Assembly: GCA_937139495.1 (NCBI GenBank)
Contig: CAKZQC010000047.1
Span: 1 to 64,000, forward strand
Source of the DNA: an uncultured Saprospiraceae bacterium
GTDB taxonomy: Bacteria; Bacteroidota; Bacteroidia; Chitinophagales; Saprospiraceae
DNA length: 64,000 bases
Direction of reading: 5' to 3'
Shown here one piece after another: positions 42,641 to 50,596 of this stretch (position 1 is its first letter; each line of letters starts with the position of its first letter). The position numbers and the translations under genes are program-made. The notes beneath the pieces were generated by a model. That model was not told the origin of the DNA and made no database searches. It saw only the letters and a list, made by a program, of their open reading frames with translations.

Positions 42641-43870
42641 ATGGAAACTATGGAAAACCAAACAGTAACAAAAGAGAGCTTCAAACAAGCTGCTCGCCAA
42701 GACAATTATAGTGGTCACGATTATTACAATATTGAAGACCTACTAACAGAAGAACAAAAAATAGCTAGAGATGCTACTCGTGATTGGGTCAAAAAAGAAG
42801 TTAGCCCGATTATCGAAGATGCTTTTGAGCGTGCCGTTTATCCTCGCCACTTACTCAAAGGATTGGGTCAATTGGGTGCTTTAGGACCAAGCTTACCTGC
42901 CAAATATGGCTGTGCTGGTACGGACGAAGTTACTTATGGCTTGATGATGATGGAATTAGAGCGTGGCGATTCGGGTATCCGTTCTGCTGCTTCTGTACAG
43001 GGTTCTTTAGTTATGTTTCCTATCTACAAGTTTGGTAGTGAGGAACAACGTATGCAATACTTGCCAAAACTCGCTACTGGCGAAATGATTGGCTGTTTCG
43101 GGTTGACCGAACCTAATCATGGCTCCAACCCTTCGGATATGGAAACTCGCATCAAAGCTGATGGCGATTATTATATCTTGAATGGTGCCAAAATGTGGAT
43201 TACCAATTCTCCAATTGCTGATATAGCAGTAGTTTGGGCTAAGGACGAAGACAATGTTATTCGTGGTATGGTAGTCGATTTGACCTTAGAGGGCTGTTCT
43301 GCTCCTGAAATTCATGGCAAATTATCGCTAAGAGCTTCTATTACAGGAGAATTAGTTTTTGATAATGTTCGCATTCACAAATCACAGGTTTTTCCTAATA
43401 TCAAAGGACTAAAAGGACCACTTTCGTGCTTGAGCAAAGCTCGTTATGGTATTGCTTGGGGTGCTATTGGTGCAGGCTTGGATTGTTATGATTCGGCTTT
43501 GCGTTATTCGCTAGAGCGTGAGCAATTTGGCAAGCCATTGGCTGGTTTTCAATTGACACAAAAGAAATTGGCGGAAATGATTACCGAAATCACCAAAGCG
43601 CAATTATTAGCTTGGAGATTGGGTACGCTCATGGATCAAGGCAAGGCTACGCCTGCTCAAGTATCTATGGCAAAAAGAAACAACGTACACATGGCATTGG
43701 AAATCGCTCGTGAAGCTCGTCAAATACACGGCGGCATGGGTATCACCAACGAATATCCTTGTATGCGTCACATGATGAACCTCGAAACAGTATTGACCTA
43801 CGAAGGAACGCATGATATTCACTTGCTCATTACGGGTATGGACGTTACTGGATTGAATGCTTTTAAGTAG
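42641..43870 (+). CDS. gcdH: glutaryl-CoA dehydrogenase
   Basis: An acyl-CoA dehydrogenase of the GCDH subfamily, which oxidises and decarboxylates glutaryl-CoA to crotonyl-CoA in lysine and aromatic catabolism. The 409-residue protein has GCDH-type features: SVQGSLVMFPI, the FAD-binding FGLTEPNHGSNPSDM and WITNSP, and the C-terminal catalytic Glu in TYEGTHDIHLLI followed by DVTGLNAF. Two ATGs, three codons apart, could start it. The promoter box at 42554 suggests a separate transcription unit from the YfcC gene. Confidence 0.88.
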   Translation: METMENQTVTKESFKQAARQDNYSGHDYYNIEDLLTEEQKIARDATRDWVKKEVSPIIEDAFERAVYPRHLLKGLGQLGALGPSLPAKYGCAGTDEVTYGLMMMELERGDSGIRSAASVQGSLVMFPIYKFGSEEQRMQYLPKLATGEMIGCFGLTEPNHGSNPSDMETRIKADGDYYILNGAKMWITNSPIADIAVVWAKDEDNVIRGMVVDLTLEGCSAPEIHGKLSLRASITGELVFDNVRIHKSQVFPNIKGLKGPLSCLSKARYGIAWGAIGAGLDCYDSALRYSLEREQFGKPLAGFQLTQKKLAEMITEITKAQLLAWRLGTLMDQGKATPAQVSMAKRNNVHMALEIAREARQIHGGMGITNEYPCMRHMMNLETVLTYEGTHDIHLLITGMDVTGLNAFK

Positions 43871-43874
43871 AAAT

Positions 43875-43986
43875 TTTAGATTTTTAGACTGCTAGAAGCT
43901 AGAGTTTAGACTGCTTCTTGTGGGTGCTAATTTAGATTTTTAGACTATTAGAAGCTAGATTTTAGACTGCTCCTTGTGGGTGCTAT
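43875..43986 (+). repeat. 56-bp tandem repeat, two full copies plus remnant
   Basis: Copy 1 is 43875-43930 and copy 2 is 43931-43986, both starting TTTAGATTTTTAGACT and ending TTGTGGGTGCTA plus one base. A third copy breaks off after TTTAGAT at 43987. There are only a few mismatches between copies. The rest of the 43871-44210 gap holds two hairpins and an inverted partial copy. Confidence 0.8.
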
Positions 43987-44035
43987 TTTAGATCGCCTAT
44001 TGTAGTACTATAAATTTAGCTTCGATATCATATAA

Positions 44036-44076
44036 AGAATGCCTTCACTAAGCTTAGTGAAGGCATTCTCTTTTTT
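44036..44076 (+). terminator. intrinsic terminator of gcdH
   Basis: A near-perfect palindrome AGAATGCCTTCACTAAGC/TTAGTGAAGGCATTCT (44036-44069), followed by CTTTTTT. Confidence 0.88.
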
Positions 44077-44107
44077 GTATAATTCCTTATTGGAATCTAG
44101 CAATCTC

Positions 44108-44148
44108 AAAAAAATCCCCTCACTAATTATTAGCAAGGGGATTTTCTA
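44108..44148. terminator. second hairpin, terminator of the convergent thiolase gene
   Basis: AAAAATCCCCT pairs with AGGGGATTTT across a 14-base loop, with A- and T-runs on the two sides. It can terminate the minus-strand acetyl-CoA acetyltransferase transcript or act as back-up for gcdH. Confidence 0.7.
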
Positions 44149-44175
44149 TTTTTATGTTGTAATTCCTATCGGAAT

Positions 44176-44203
44176 CTAACTTCTAATAGTCTAGCTTCTA
44201 GCT
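44176..44203 (-). repeat. inverted partial copy of the TAGA-word repeat
   Basis: Its reverse complement, GCTAGAAGCTAGACTATTAG followed by AAGTTAGA, matches the core of the 56-bp tandem repeat unit (ACTATTAGAAGCTAGA). It lies 190 bases downstream in opposite orientation. Confidence 0.5.
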
Positions 44204-44210
44204 ATCAAAA

Positions 44211-45398
44211 CTATACCAACTCTATTGCAAAAGCAGAAGCACCGCCACCGCCATTGCAGATACCTGCTAGACCACGTTTTTTGCCTTTCTCCATCAATGC
44301 AGAGATAAGCGTAATAATGATTCTACAACCAGATACACCAATGGGGTGTCCCATAGCTACGGCACCACCAAATACATTTACTTGGTCGTGTGACAATTCC
44401 ATTTTTTTCATATTCGCTACAGCTACTACAGAAAACGCTTCGTTGATTTCGTACAAATCAAAATCTTCTACTTTCAAACCAGCTTTAGCGGCAGCCTTAG
44501 GCATAGCAAGTGCAGGAGTAGTCGTGAACCAAACAGGCTCTTGAGCAGCATCTGCAAAACTCAATACTTTAGCCAATGGTTTCAAACCTAGCTCTTCCAT
44601 TTTTTCTTTGCTCATCAAAACCATTGCGGCAGCACCATCATTGATTTTAGAAGCATTAATAGCCGTTACTGTACCGTCTTTTTGGAATACAGCACGACCT
44701 TTAGCTACAGAAGCATAATCAGTAATTCTACCATTATCTACCTCTTCATCTCTAGAAATGATGATAGGATCTTTGCGACGTTGCGGTACACTTACAGGTA
44801 CTATTTCGTGCTTAAAAGAACCATTTTTGTAGGCTGCTCTTGCACGCTCGTAAGACGCAAAAGCATATTTATCTTGATCTTCTTTTGTGATATTTTCGCC
44901 ATCTGCACATACTTCGCCACAAACACCCATCATGTTACCATCATAAGGATCTTGTAGTCCATCACGCACGATAGCATCTAGCATTTGACCATTGCCATAG
45001 CGAATACCTGTACGTCCAGAAGGGATATAATGCGGTGCATTTGACATACTTTCCATGCCACCTACTACCACAATATCGTTGTCGCCTAGCATAATAGACT
45101 GAGCACCCAACATTGTTGCTTTCATACCTGAAGCACATACTTTATTGATAGTAGTACAAGGCGTAGTATTAGCCAAACCTGCTGCCAAAGCTACTTGCTT
45201 GGCTGGTGCTTGACCAGTGTTGGCAGTCAATACACAACCCATAAATACTTCTTGTACTTGATCCGCTGCGATTCCTGCACGTTCTACAGCGCCACTCACA
45301 GCCGTTCTGCCCAATTCGATCACATCGACACTTGACAAAACACCACCTAAATTACCAATCGGAGTACGTGCCATCGACACGATATATACTTCTTTCAT
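44211..45398 (-). CDS. acetyl-CoA C-acetyltransferase
   Basis: A biosynthetic-type thiolase interconverting two acetyl-CoA and acetoacetyl-CoA. I start at the ATG at 45398 (MKEVYIVSMARTPIG), the family's standard N-terminus; the frame extends 24 codons upstream without homology. The nucleophile is C88 in INKVCASGMKA. Later blocks are NEAFSVVAVANM, NVFGGAVAMGHPIGVSG and CNGGGGASA. The 395-residue length is typical. It may complete degradation of glutaryl-CoA-derived acetoacetyl-CoA together with gcdH. Confidence 0.92.
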   Translation of the reverse strand: MKEVYIVSMARTPIGNLGGVLSSVDVIELGRTAVSGAVERAGIAADQVQEVFMGCVLTANTGQAPAKQVALAAGLANTTPCTTINKVCASGMKATMLGAQSIMLGDNDIVVVGGMESMSNAPHYIPSGRTGIRYGNGQMLDAIVRDGLQDPYDGNMMGVCGEVCADGENITKEDQDKYAFASYERARAAYKNGSFKHEIVPVSVPQRRKDPIIISRDEEVDNGRITDYASVAKGRAVFQKDGTVTAINASKINDGAAAMVLMSKEKMEELGLKPLAKVLSFADAAQEPVWFTTTPALAMPKAAAKAGLKVEDFDLYEINEAFSVVAVANMKKMELSHDQVNVFGGAVAMGHPIGVSGCRIIITLISALMEKGKKRGLAGICNGGGGASAFAIELV

Positions 45399-45459
45399 GT
45401 TGCTTTTTTTATTTCTAATAATATGGCTTTCGCCTAATAAAATTTTATCATTTGCGGTG

Positions 45460-45467
45460 CAAATATA
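45460..45467 (-). promoter_or_regulatory. candidate -7 box of the acetyl-CoA acetyltransferase promoter
   Basis: Reads TATATTTG on the minus strand, matching TAnnTTTG, about 62 bases upstream of the ATG and just past the pdxJ stop. Confidence 0.4.
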
Positions 45468-45476
45468 CAAAAAAAA

Positions 45477-46202
45477 TTACAATTCAGTGAGTCGATGTAA
45501 GTACATCTGAATAGTATTTTGAATACCATAATATAAGGCATCAACTACTAGTGCGTGTCCTATCGACACTTCCAATAAATTGGGGACTTGATCTTTGAAA
45601 AAACGTAGATTGTGCAAATTGAGGTCGTGCCCTGCATTGATACCAATTCCTAACTCGCTCGCTACCTTGGCAGCATCGGCGTAAGGCTGTACCGCAGCTT
45701 GCGCATCTTTATCAAAATCCTTGGCAAAAGGTCCTGTATAAAACTCAATTCTGTCCGTTCCTACTATTTTTGCCCCTTCTATAAACTTGGCAGCAGGATC
45801 ACAAAAAATAGAGACTCTTATTCCTGCTTCTTGCAATTGAGCAATCGTATCGGTCAAAAAATCTTTGTGTTTGATGGTATCCCAACCACTATCGGAAGTC
45901 AAGGCGTGCTTACTGTCAGGCACGAGCGTACATTGGTGCGGTTTGTTTTGCAATACCAATTCCATGAATTTTTTTTCGGTCGGATTGCCTTCTATATTAA
46001 ATTCTGTCTGAACGACTTGCTTGAGTGCAGGGACGTCTGCATAAGTAATATGTCGCTCATCTGGGCGCGGGTGTACCGTAATTCCTTCTGCTCCGAAGGC
46101 TTCGCAATCTTTGGCAAATTGTACAAGATTAGGAAAATTGCTGCCTCGTGCATTCCGAATAAGAGCAATTTTATTGATATTAACGCTTAATCTGGTGTTC
46201 AT
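45477..46202 (-). CDS. pdxJ: pyridoxine 5'-phosphate synthase PdxJ
   Basis: Condenses 1-deoxyxylulose 5-phosphate with aminoacetone phosphate to make pyridoxine 5'-phosphate, the last step of DXP-dependent vitamin B6 synthesis. The 241-residue TIM barrel shows LSVNINKIALIRNARG, EGITVHPRPDERHI, the catalytic-loop region FNIEGNPT, TLVPDSK and INAGHDLN. All expected His and Glu blocks are present. It is upstream of, and possibly co-transcribed with, the acetyl-CoA acetyltransferase gene. Confidence 0.95.
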   Translation of the reverse strand: MNTRLSVNINKIALIRNARGSNFPNLVQFAKDCEAFGAEGITVHPRPDERHITYADVPALKQVVQTEFNIEGNPTEKKFMELVLQNKPHQCTLVPDSKHALTSDSGWDTIKHKDFLTDTIAQLQEAGIRVSIFCDPAAKFIEGAKIVGTDRIEFYTGPFAKDFDKDAQAAVQPYADAAKVASELGIGINAGHDLNLHNLRFFKDQVPNLLEVSIGHALVVDALYYGIQNTIQMYLHRLTEL

Positions 46203-46341
46203 GGTTTCTTATTTTGGTTGCAAAGATGCTAAAAATAGCCTTCAAAACTGTCGGTTTTTAGTCAAATATTCCTGAGAAAAATCTATTTTTAAACCAATTG
46301 TAATAGAACTTATTGCTCACACCTACCCAAAATAGTAGCTT

Positions 46342-46869
46342 ATGCCCAAGCAATTACTTGATAATGACCTAGAAATCGAAAAGCCCCAAAAATGGTATTA
46401 TCTACCCATTGAATACGTCTATAGTGCACTTGGCTTCTTACTTATCAACGCCTTGTTTTTATATTTTGGCAACATAAGGTCGTTCAGCTATAGACCCGAA
46501 ATGGAGTTTTACTTCCTTATCTCTAGTCTTAAAATTGGCTTATTTTATTACAGCCCAATTATCGTTTTACTTCTCATCAATCTAGAACGAGATCCCCTTG
46601 AAAATTGGAATAAAAAAGAAGTATTTTCAATTTCATTGAGTATATTTTTTTCCATGATGATGGTCTGCTTAGGTTTATATGTTATTTGTTACATTATATT
46701 AATACTATCCCCTGCTAATTATCTATTATACCCTTTCACTTATCTAATAAAAAATCTATTACCAAATATATCGGAGGCTAATCTAGATTTATGCTCTTTG
46801 TATCTGAACCTCATAATAGGTACTTTTACTGCTCACTATCAAGCTTACCACGACCCCAAATATATTTAG
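46342..46869 (+). CDS. membrane protein with N-terminal LLDN tag, 175 aa
   Basis: Starts MPKQLLDNDLEIEK, the same kind of tag as the proteins at 3842-5106, 14659 and 15098. About four membrane segments follow (about residues 28-46, 60-83, 92-125 and 150-165). No family is recognised. A frameshifted tiny membrane-protein gene follows at 46937. Confidence 0.65.
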   Translation: MPKQLLDNDLEIEKPQKWYYLPIEYVYSALGFLLINALFLYFGNIRSFSYRPEMEFYFLISSLKIGLFYYSPIIVLLLINLERDPLENWNKKEVFSISLSIFFSMMMVCLGLYVICYIILILSPANYLLYPFTYLIKNLLPNISEANLDLCSLYLNLIIGTFTAHYQAYHDPKYI

Positions 46870-46936
46870 TAATTTATTAGAGGTTATTACTCTGCCTATT
46901 CGTAATTAAGTAGCCGTGCAAAAATAATGATGCAAA

Positions 46937-47106
46937 ATGATTAAGGGGATTTTTAGTTCAGACGAGTCAAAAAACGTAGTGATAGTGGTGCTATCTATCT
47001 TCTTATAATAAACTACCTCCTTGCTGTTGTAGTAGGAATATACTTTGCTTATCTAGCCGTATATCATCGAATAGGAATCGAGGAATATAGGATCTTGCCA
47101 GAATAA
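46937..47106 (+). pseudogene. small membrane-protein gene with a one-base frameshift
   Basis: The ATG at 46937 opens MIKGIFSSDESK, which stops early in its own frame. Adding one A to the six-A run at 46969-46974 gives a continuous 56-codon frame that goes on KRSDSGAIYLLIINYLLAVV and ends EEYRILPE at 47106. The corrected product would be a typical tiny single-pass membrane protein. It is either a true lesion, slippage-dependent, or a sequencing error. The rest of the 46870-47377 gap is AT-rich with nothing else recognisable. Confidence 0.45.
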
Positions 47107-47377
47107 ATAATAGCGTATTTTATTTCATAGAACTTGCCTTCTTTAGGGCATAAGTATCGATAATCCAGTCCCAAAAATCAGCTTAAACTTATCCCAATTC
47201 GATTATAAAAAGTGGTTCATCACACAACATTGCCAATTATAAAAATTAGCACAAAAAAAACATAAGCTAAACTATTAAAAATCAGAACTTAAAGCCTTTG
47301 TTTTTTGTTTAGAATTTGACTACTAAATAACTAATACGAGTAGCGATTTTTCACGAAAAAAAGCAAAACTACACCAC

Positions 47378-48040
47378 ATGAAATTGCAGGTAAGAATAAA
47401 TAGCATAAAGCATATCAACGAATTAGATTTTTATTGGCAAACACAAGATTATATTAACCTGTTGGATGCTTTTAATTATCCTGACGGATCTGAATTGAAA
47501 CCCGAAGAACTGCGAGAATATTTGTTTATGTCTATTTCAGATTATGAACCCGAAGAAGCCGCAGCGATTATATTGGATTATAAACTGAGCGACCACCTCA
47601 ACAAAGGGCAAATTCAGAATATTTCTAACGAAATGTTGATTGACAAAATAGCCGAAGAATACGCTGATCCTTCTTTGCATTTTGACCTTTTCAATATCAA
47701 CCAACTGCTATACAAAGCCTACAACGGTCGTTTTCCGAATACAGAAGCTAGTATTATTGTATTTGAATTGACAGGCAAAGAACCCTTTGAGAAGAATAAA
47801 GAAATTGTGCTCAAAGCATTAGCACAAGGACTAAAAGACCATAATTTGGTTTCTAGATTGTTTGAAAAACAATTGGTAGGCGAAGTGGCTTTCTCAGACG
47901 CTGCCAATGCTATTTGGGACATCAAAGAGTTGGGCGACAATCAATTGCAAGTAACTACTTCTAAGTATTGGATAGAAAAAAGTGATTTTGTTCAAGCAGA
48001 ATATACAGCCAACATCGTTTTCCATGAAGAAGAAGAGTAA
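47378..48040 (+). CDS. hypothetical soluble protein, 220 aa
   Basis: An acidic protein without signal or membrane segments. Helical blocks such as EPEEAAAIILDYKLSDHLNKGQ and VSRLFEKQLVGEVAFSDAANAIWDIKEL are followed by a strand-rich end, WIEKSDFVQAEYTANIVFHEEEE. No family is recognised. The clean start after a long AT-rich gap and normal codon use suggest a real gene. Confidence 0.6.
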   Translation: MKLQVRINSIKHINELDFYWQTQDYINLLDAFNYPDGSELKPEELREYLFMSISDYEPEEAAAIILDYKLSDHLNKGQIQNISNEMLIDKIAEEYADPSLHFDLFNINQLLYKAYNGRFPNTEASIIVFELTGKEPFEKNKEIVLKALAQGLKDHNLVSRLFEKQLVGEVAFSDAANAIWDIKELGDNQLQVTTSKYWIEKSDFVQAEYTANIVFHEEEE

Positions 48041-48151
48041 CTCAATAAATCGTTTGTAAAGTAGTTCCTTTTGGAGCCTCAAAAGTTGTGAGGTGTTGTG
48101 GATTATCACTATATTCCACAACTTTTTTTTTGTACTATTTCAATCTTGACC

Positions 48152-48592
48152 ATGCTATTGCAATACGCCAAACGTTTTTTATTTTTGTCTTTGCTGCTGC
48201 TATTTTCGGCTTGCCAAAACACAACACCCACTACTACACCCAAAACTCCTGTCAATCAACGACTACATGATATTTGGATTGTCAAAAAAATAAATGGTGA
48301 ACCTGTTGAAAAAACAAGAAAAACACCAATTTTGGAAATTAACTTGACCACCATGAAAATCCATGGCAATGATGGCTGCAACGAATTTTCGGGCAATATC
48401 AAGAGCATTTCAGATACAAAAATGCAGCTCCAAAAAATCCGAGAAACAGAAATCGGTTGCCCCAATATGCAAGAAAGTGCCCAATTCAATACTAATATTC
48501 AGCAAGCCTTTACGTATCAACTCAAAGGGCTAAATTTGATATTTTTTGATGAAAATGGCAAAGAATTATTGCTATTCTTGAAAGGCGATTGA
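48152..48592 (+). CDS. META-domain (HslJ-like) lipoprotein
   Basis: The frame opens at 48098, but the ATG at 48152 gives a proper lipoprotein signal with lipobox LLFSAC (Cys19). The 146-residue protein has a META/HslJ domain: LHDIWIVKKINGEPV, the signature IHGNDGCNEFSGNI and the block ETEIGCPNMQESAQFNT. HslJ-type proteins are linked to heat or novobiocin tolerance in E. coli; the role here is unknown. It is probably anchored in the envelope. Confidence 0.82.
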   Translation: MLLQYAKRFLFLSLLLLFSACQNTTPTTTPKTPVNQRLHDIWIVKKINGEPVEKTRKTPILEINLTTMKIHGNDGCNEFSGNIKSISDTKMQLQKIRETEIGCPNMQESAQFNTNIQQAFTYQLKGLNLIFFDENGKELLLFLKGD

Positions 48593-48644
48593 TCAAGTAC
48601 AGGACAAAGAATTAATTTCAAGCAGCTAATAAAAAACAATAAAC

Positions 48645-49649
48645 ATGAGCTTTTTCAAACGCCTTTTTGGCAAAAAAAAAGAGGAAAAATCGACTAATAA
48701 CGAGCAAAAAAAGCCGCTAGAAAACATAACTTCTGATACGACCATCTATACTAACTTTGACAAGCTGGATTTACCTGTATTTGATATAAACTTAATTGGC
48801 AATTTGCCAGCAGATACCATTGCCTTGGCAGCTAAGTTAGAAAAAGTAGTCGCTCCACAAGAGCCCTCTTTTGAGTTAGGTGGCTTGTATTACAAAAAAT
48901 TATTGGCGGAAGGTATCTTGAATATTCCAATCGTTTTTCGCTGGAAGGATCAAGGCTATGCTGTCTTTTTGGTCTATAATGAAGAACAAGCAAAGTTACT
49001 CAATACCGCCAAAGTAGTCTTATCCGATTCGGACTATCCGCAGGTATTGTATGTGAGTACGCTCGATTGTCGTGCTATTATTGCTCCCGCTTCGCAGCCG
49101 TTGCAGTTTGCACTGAGCGATATGGAGTGCCAAGCCGATGCCAAGCCAAGGGGCGAATATGCGATGTGGTGGAGTATGCCCGAAGATACGCTATTTCATC
49201 AGTCCCCCGACAATCCGCAACTGGAGCGGATCATGGCACTGGTTCAGGATTATGGAACCTATCTTTTCGGGCATTTGCTTTGCGAAATCAAGATGCCGGG
49301 ATTTGAGAAACTACAACGTGTCGGATTGCCTGACCAAGAGGCAAATTTTGTGCTAATGGCTCCAGAATCTCAATTGGTCGTACTTTCTGTTTCTAAAGAA
49401 AAAGGCATCCGTTTTCAATTCTCACAAGAAAAAACAAGTGCGAACTATCGTCATTTTTTCTTGCAGCACATTGCAGGCTACTTTGATGCTTACCGCTTAT
49501 TTCTGGAAGAACAAAAAGCCCCTAAAGATACCCCTAGCGACGAAAGTTGCTACGATTGGTACAAAATGCTGCAAAGTGTCGTTGCTCAAAAAGAGCAAAA
49601 AAATGGTGCAGATAGTAGTTTGGTCATTGGTGCAATGGGATTTGGGTAA
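48645..49649 (+). CDS. hypothetical cytoplasmic protein, 334 aa
   Basis: A basic amphipathic N-terminus (MSFFKRLFGKKKEEK) is followed by a soluble mixed alpha/beta protein with FRWKDQGYAVFLVYNEEQ and a C-terminal helix HIAGYFDAYRLFLEEQ. No catalytic motif or known family is recognised. The N-terminal FKRLFGKKK motif is common in bacterial proteins that sit at the membrane surface. It stands alone between the META lipoprotein gene and the convergent GIY-YIG gene. Confidence 0.6.
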   Translation: MSFFKRLFGKKKEEKSTNNEQKKPLENITSDTTIYTNFDKLDLPVFDINLIGNLPADTIALAAKLEKVVAPQEPSFELGGLYYKKLLAEGILNIPIVFRWKDQGYAVFLVYNEEQAKLLNTAKVVLSDSDYPQVLYVSTLDCRAIIAPASQPLQFALSDMECQADAKPRGEYAMWWSMPEDTLFHQSPDNPQLERIMALVQDYGTYLFGHLLCEIKMPGFEKLQRVGLPDQEANFVLMAPESQLVVLSVSKEKGIRFQFSQEKTSANYRHFFLQHIAGYFDAYRLFLEEQKAPKDTPSDESCYDWYKMLQSVVAQKEQKNGADSSLVIGAMGFG

Positions 49650-49664
49650 ATTGAATTTTAAATA

Positions 49665-50540
49665 CTATTGATTAATTTTCTCTTGTACCTCCTTAAACGT
49701 AAGTCCTTTACGATTTATCCATTCAATAAATCCATTTGAATTTCGACCAAGAACCATATTAGATGCAGCACTCGGGCTATTAAATACAGTATCTTCTACA
49801 AAAATTAATTTATCATCCTTTTCCACCAATATTTTTGTTTCTATCAGTTTTCTTCTCATGTTTTGATAGGTCTCAATACAAGATGCTGAAAGGCTTTTCT
49901 TCGCTTCACTTCCTTCTTTGACAATGTAACCTTGATCTGTTTCTATCATAGTAGCTTCAAAGGTTTTTGTTTTTATCGAATATGATTCATGTATTCTACT
50001 TTTCTTATCCACGTTACTCGTCGTGTTTTTCACAGTAGAAGAAATTAAAAATCTAAACCCCATTATCGGTAAAATCAGTTTCATCTGCTCTAGAAAATAT
50101 TCCATATCTGAAATATCTGCCTCATGTAGTGTTGGTAAACTTGGGGAATTTCCATTATCTATTTGTGCAGTTTTAGCTTCTATTGCTAATTGCACTAGCC
50201 TTGACTCAAGGTATCTTATTTGAGTTTTTGTCAATAACTCATCTTTACTAATAAAAAATATTAGCTCCTTGAAATCTTTATTTGAATCACTTAAATGTTG
50301 CTTGAGTCGTGCTCTTATATTTTCAGCTTCTCCAATATAAATCTTTTCGTCAAATGCATCATCGGTAGGATCCCCCTTCAAGCAATAGATTCCTGGATTA
50401 TTAAATTCATCTCGCCCTATTATTTTATTAATCGTTGATCTAGGACTATAAACGGCTTTTCCAACCCAGTTCCCAATTTCGCTAAATCTAGGCCCATATT
50501 CGGTACCATCAATCATATAAACTGTTAGCTTCTTACCCAT
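49665..50540 (-). CDS. GIY-YIG nuclease-like protein with DUF4357 domain
   Basis: A 291-residue protein. The GIY-YIG domain has GIY at residues 50-52, YIG at 68-70, the conserved Arg in NIRARLKQH and the metal-binding Glu in RYLESRL (E112). The C-terminal DUF4357 domain has FNSPSAASNMVLGRNSNGFIEWI. This pairing is common in mobile and defence contexts, but the target is unknown. The gene is AT-rich (about 33-38% GC in hand-counted lines), which suggests recent transfer. It is flanked by an unknown protein gene and a GT39-like gene. Confidence 0.85.
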   Translation of the reverse strand: MGKKLTVYMIDGTEYGPRFSEIGNWVGKAVYSPRSTINKIIGRDEFNNPGIYCLKGDPTDDAFDEKIYIGEAENIRARLKQHLSDSNKDFKELIFFISKDELLTKTQIRYLESRLVQLAIEAKTAQIDNGNSPSLPTLHEADISDMEYFLEQMKLILPIMGFRFLISSTVKNTTSNVDKKSRIHESYSIKTKTFEATMIETDQGYIVKEGSEAKKSLSASCIETYQNMRRKLIETKILVEKDDKLIFVEDTVFNSPSAASNMVLGRNSNGFIEWINRKGLTFKEVQEKINQ

Positions 50541-50596
50541 TCTGTTTATTTCTAGTTGTAAAAAATGCTTGATATTCCCTAAAAAACACCCAAAAC

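Noticed and set aside
43875..43995. CRISPR array
   Set aside because: The 56-bp units are contiguous with no spacers, and no cas genes are present.
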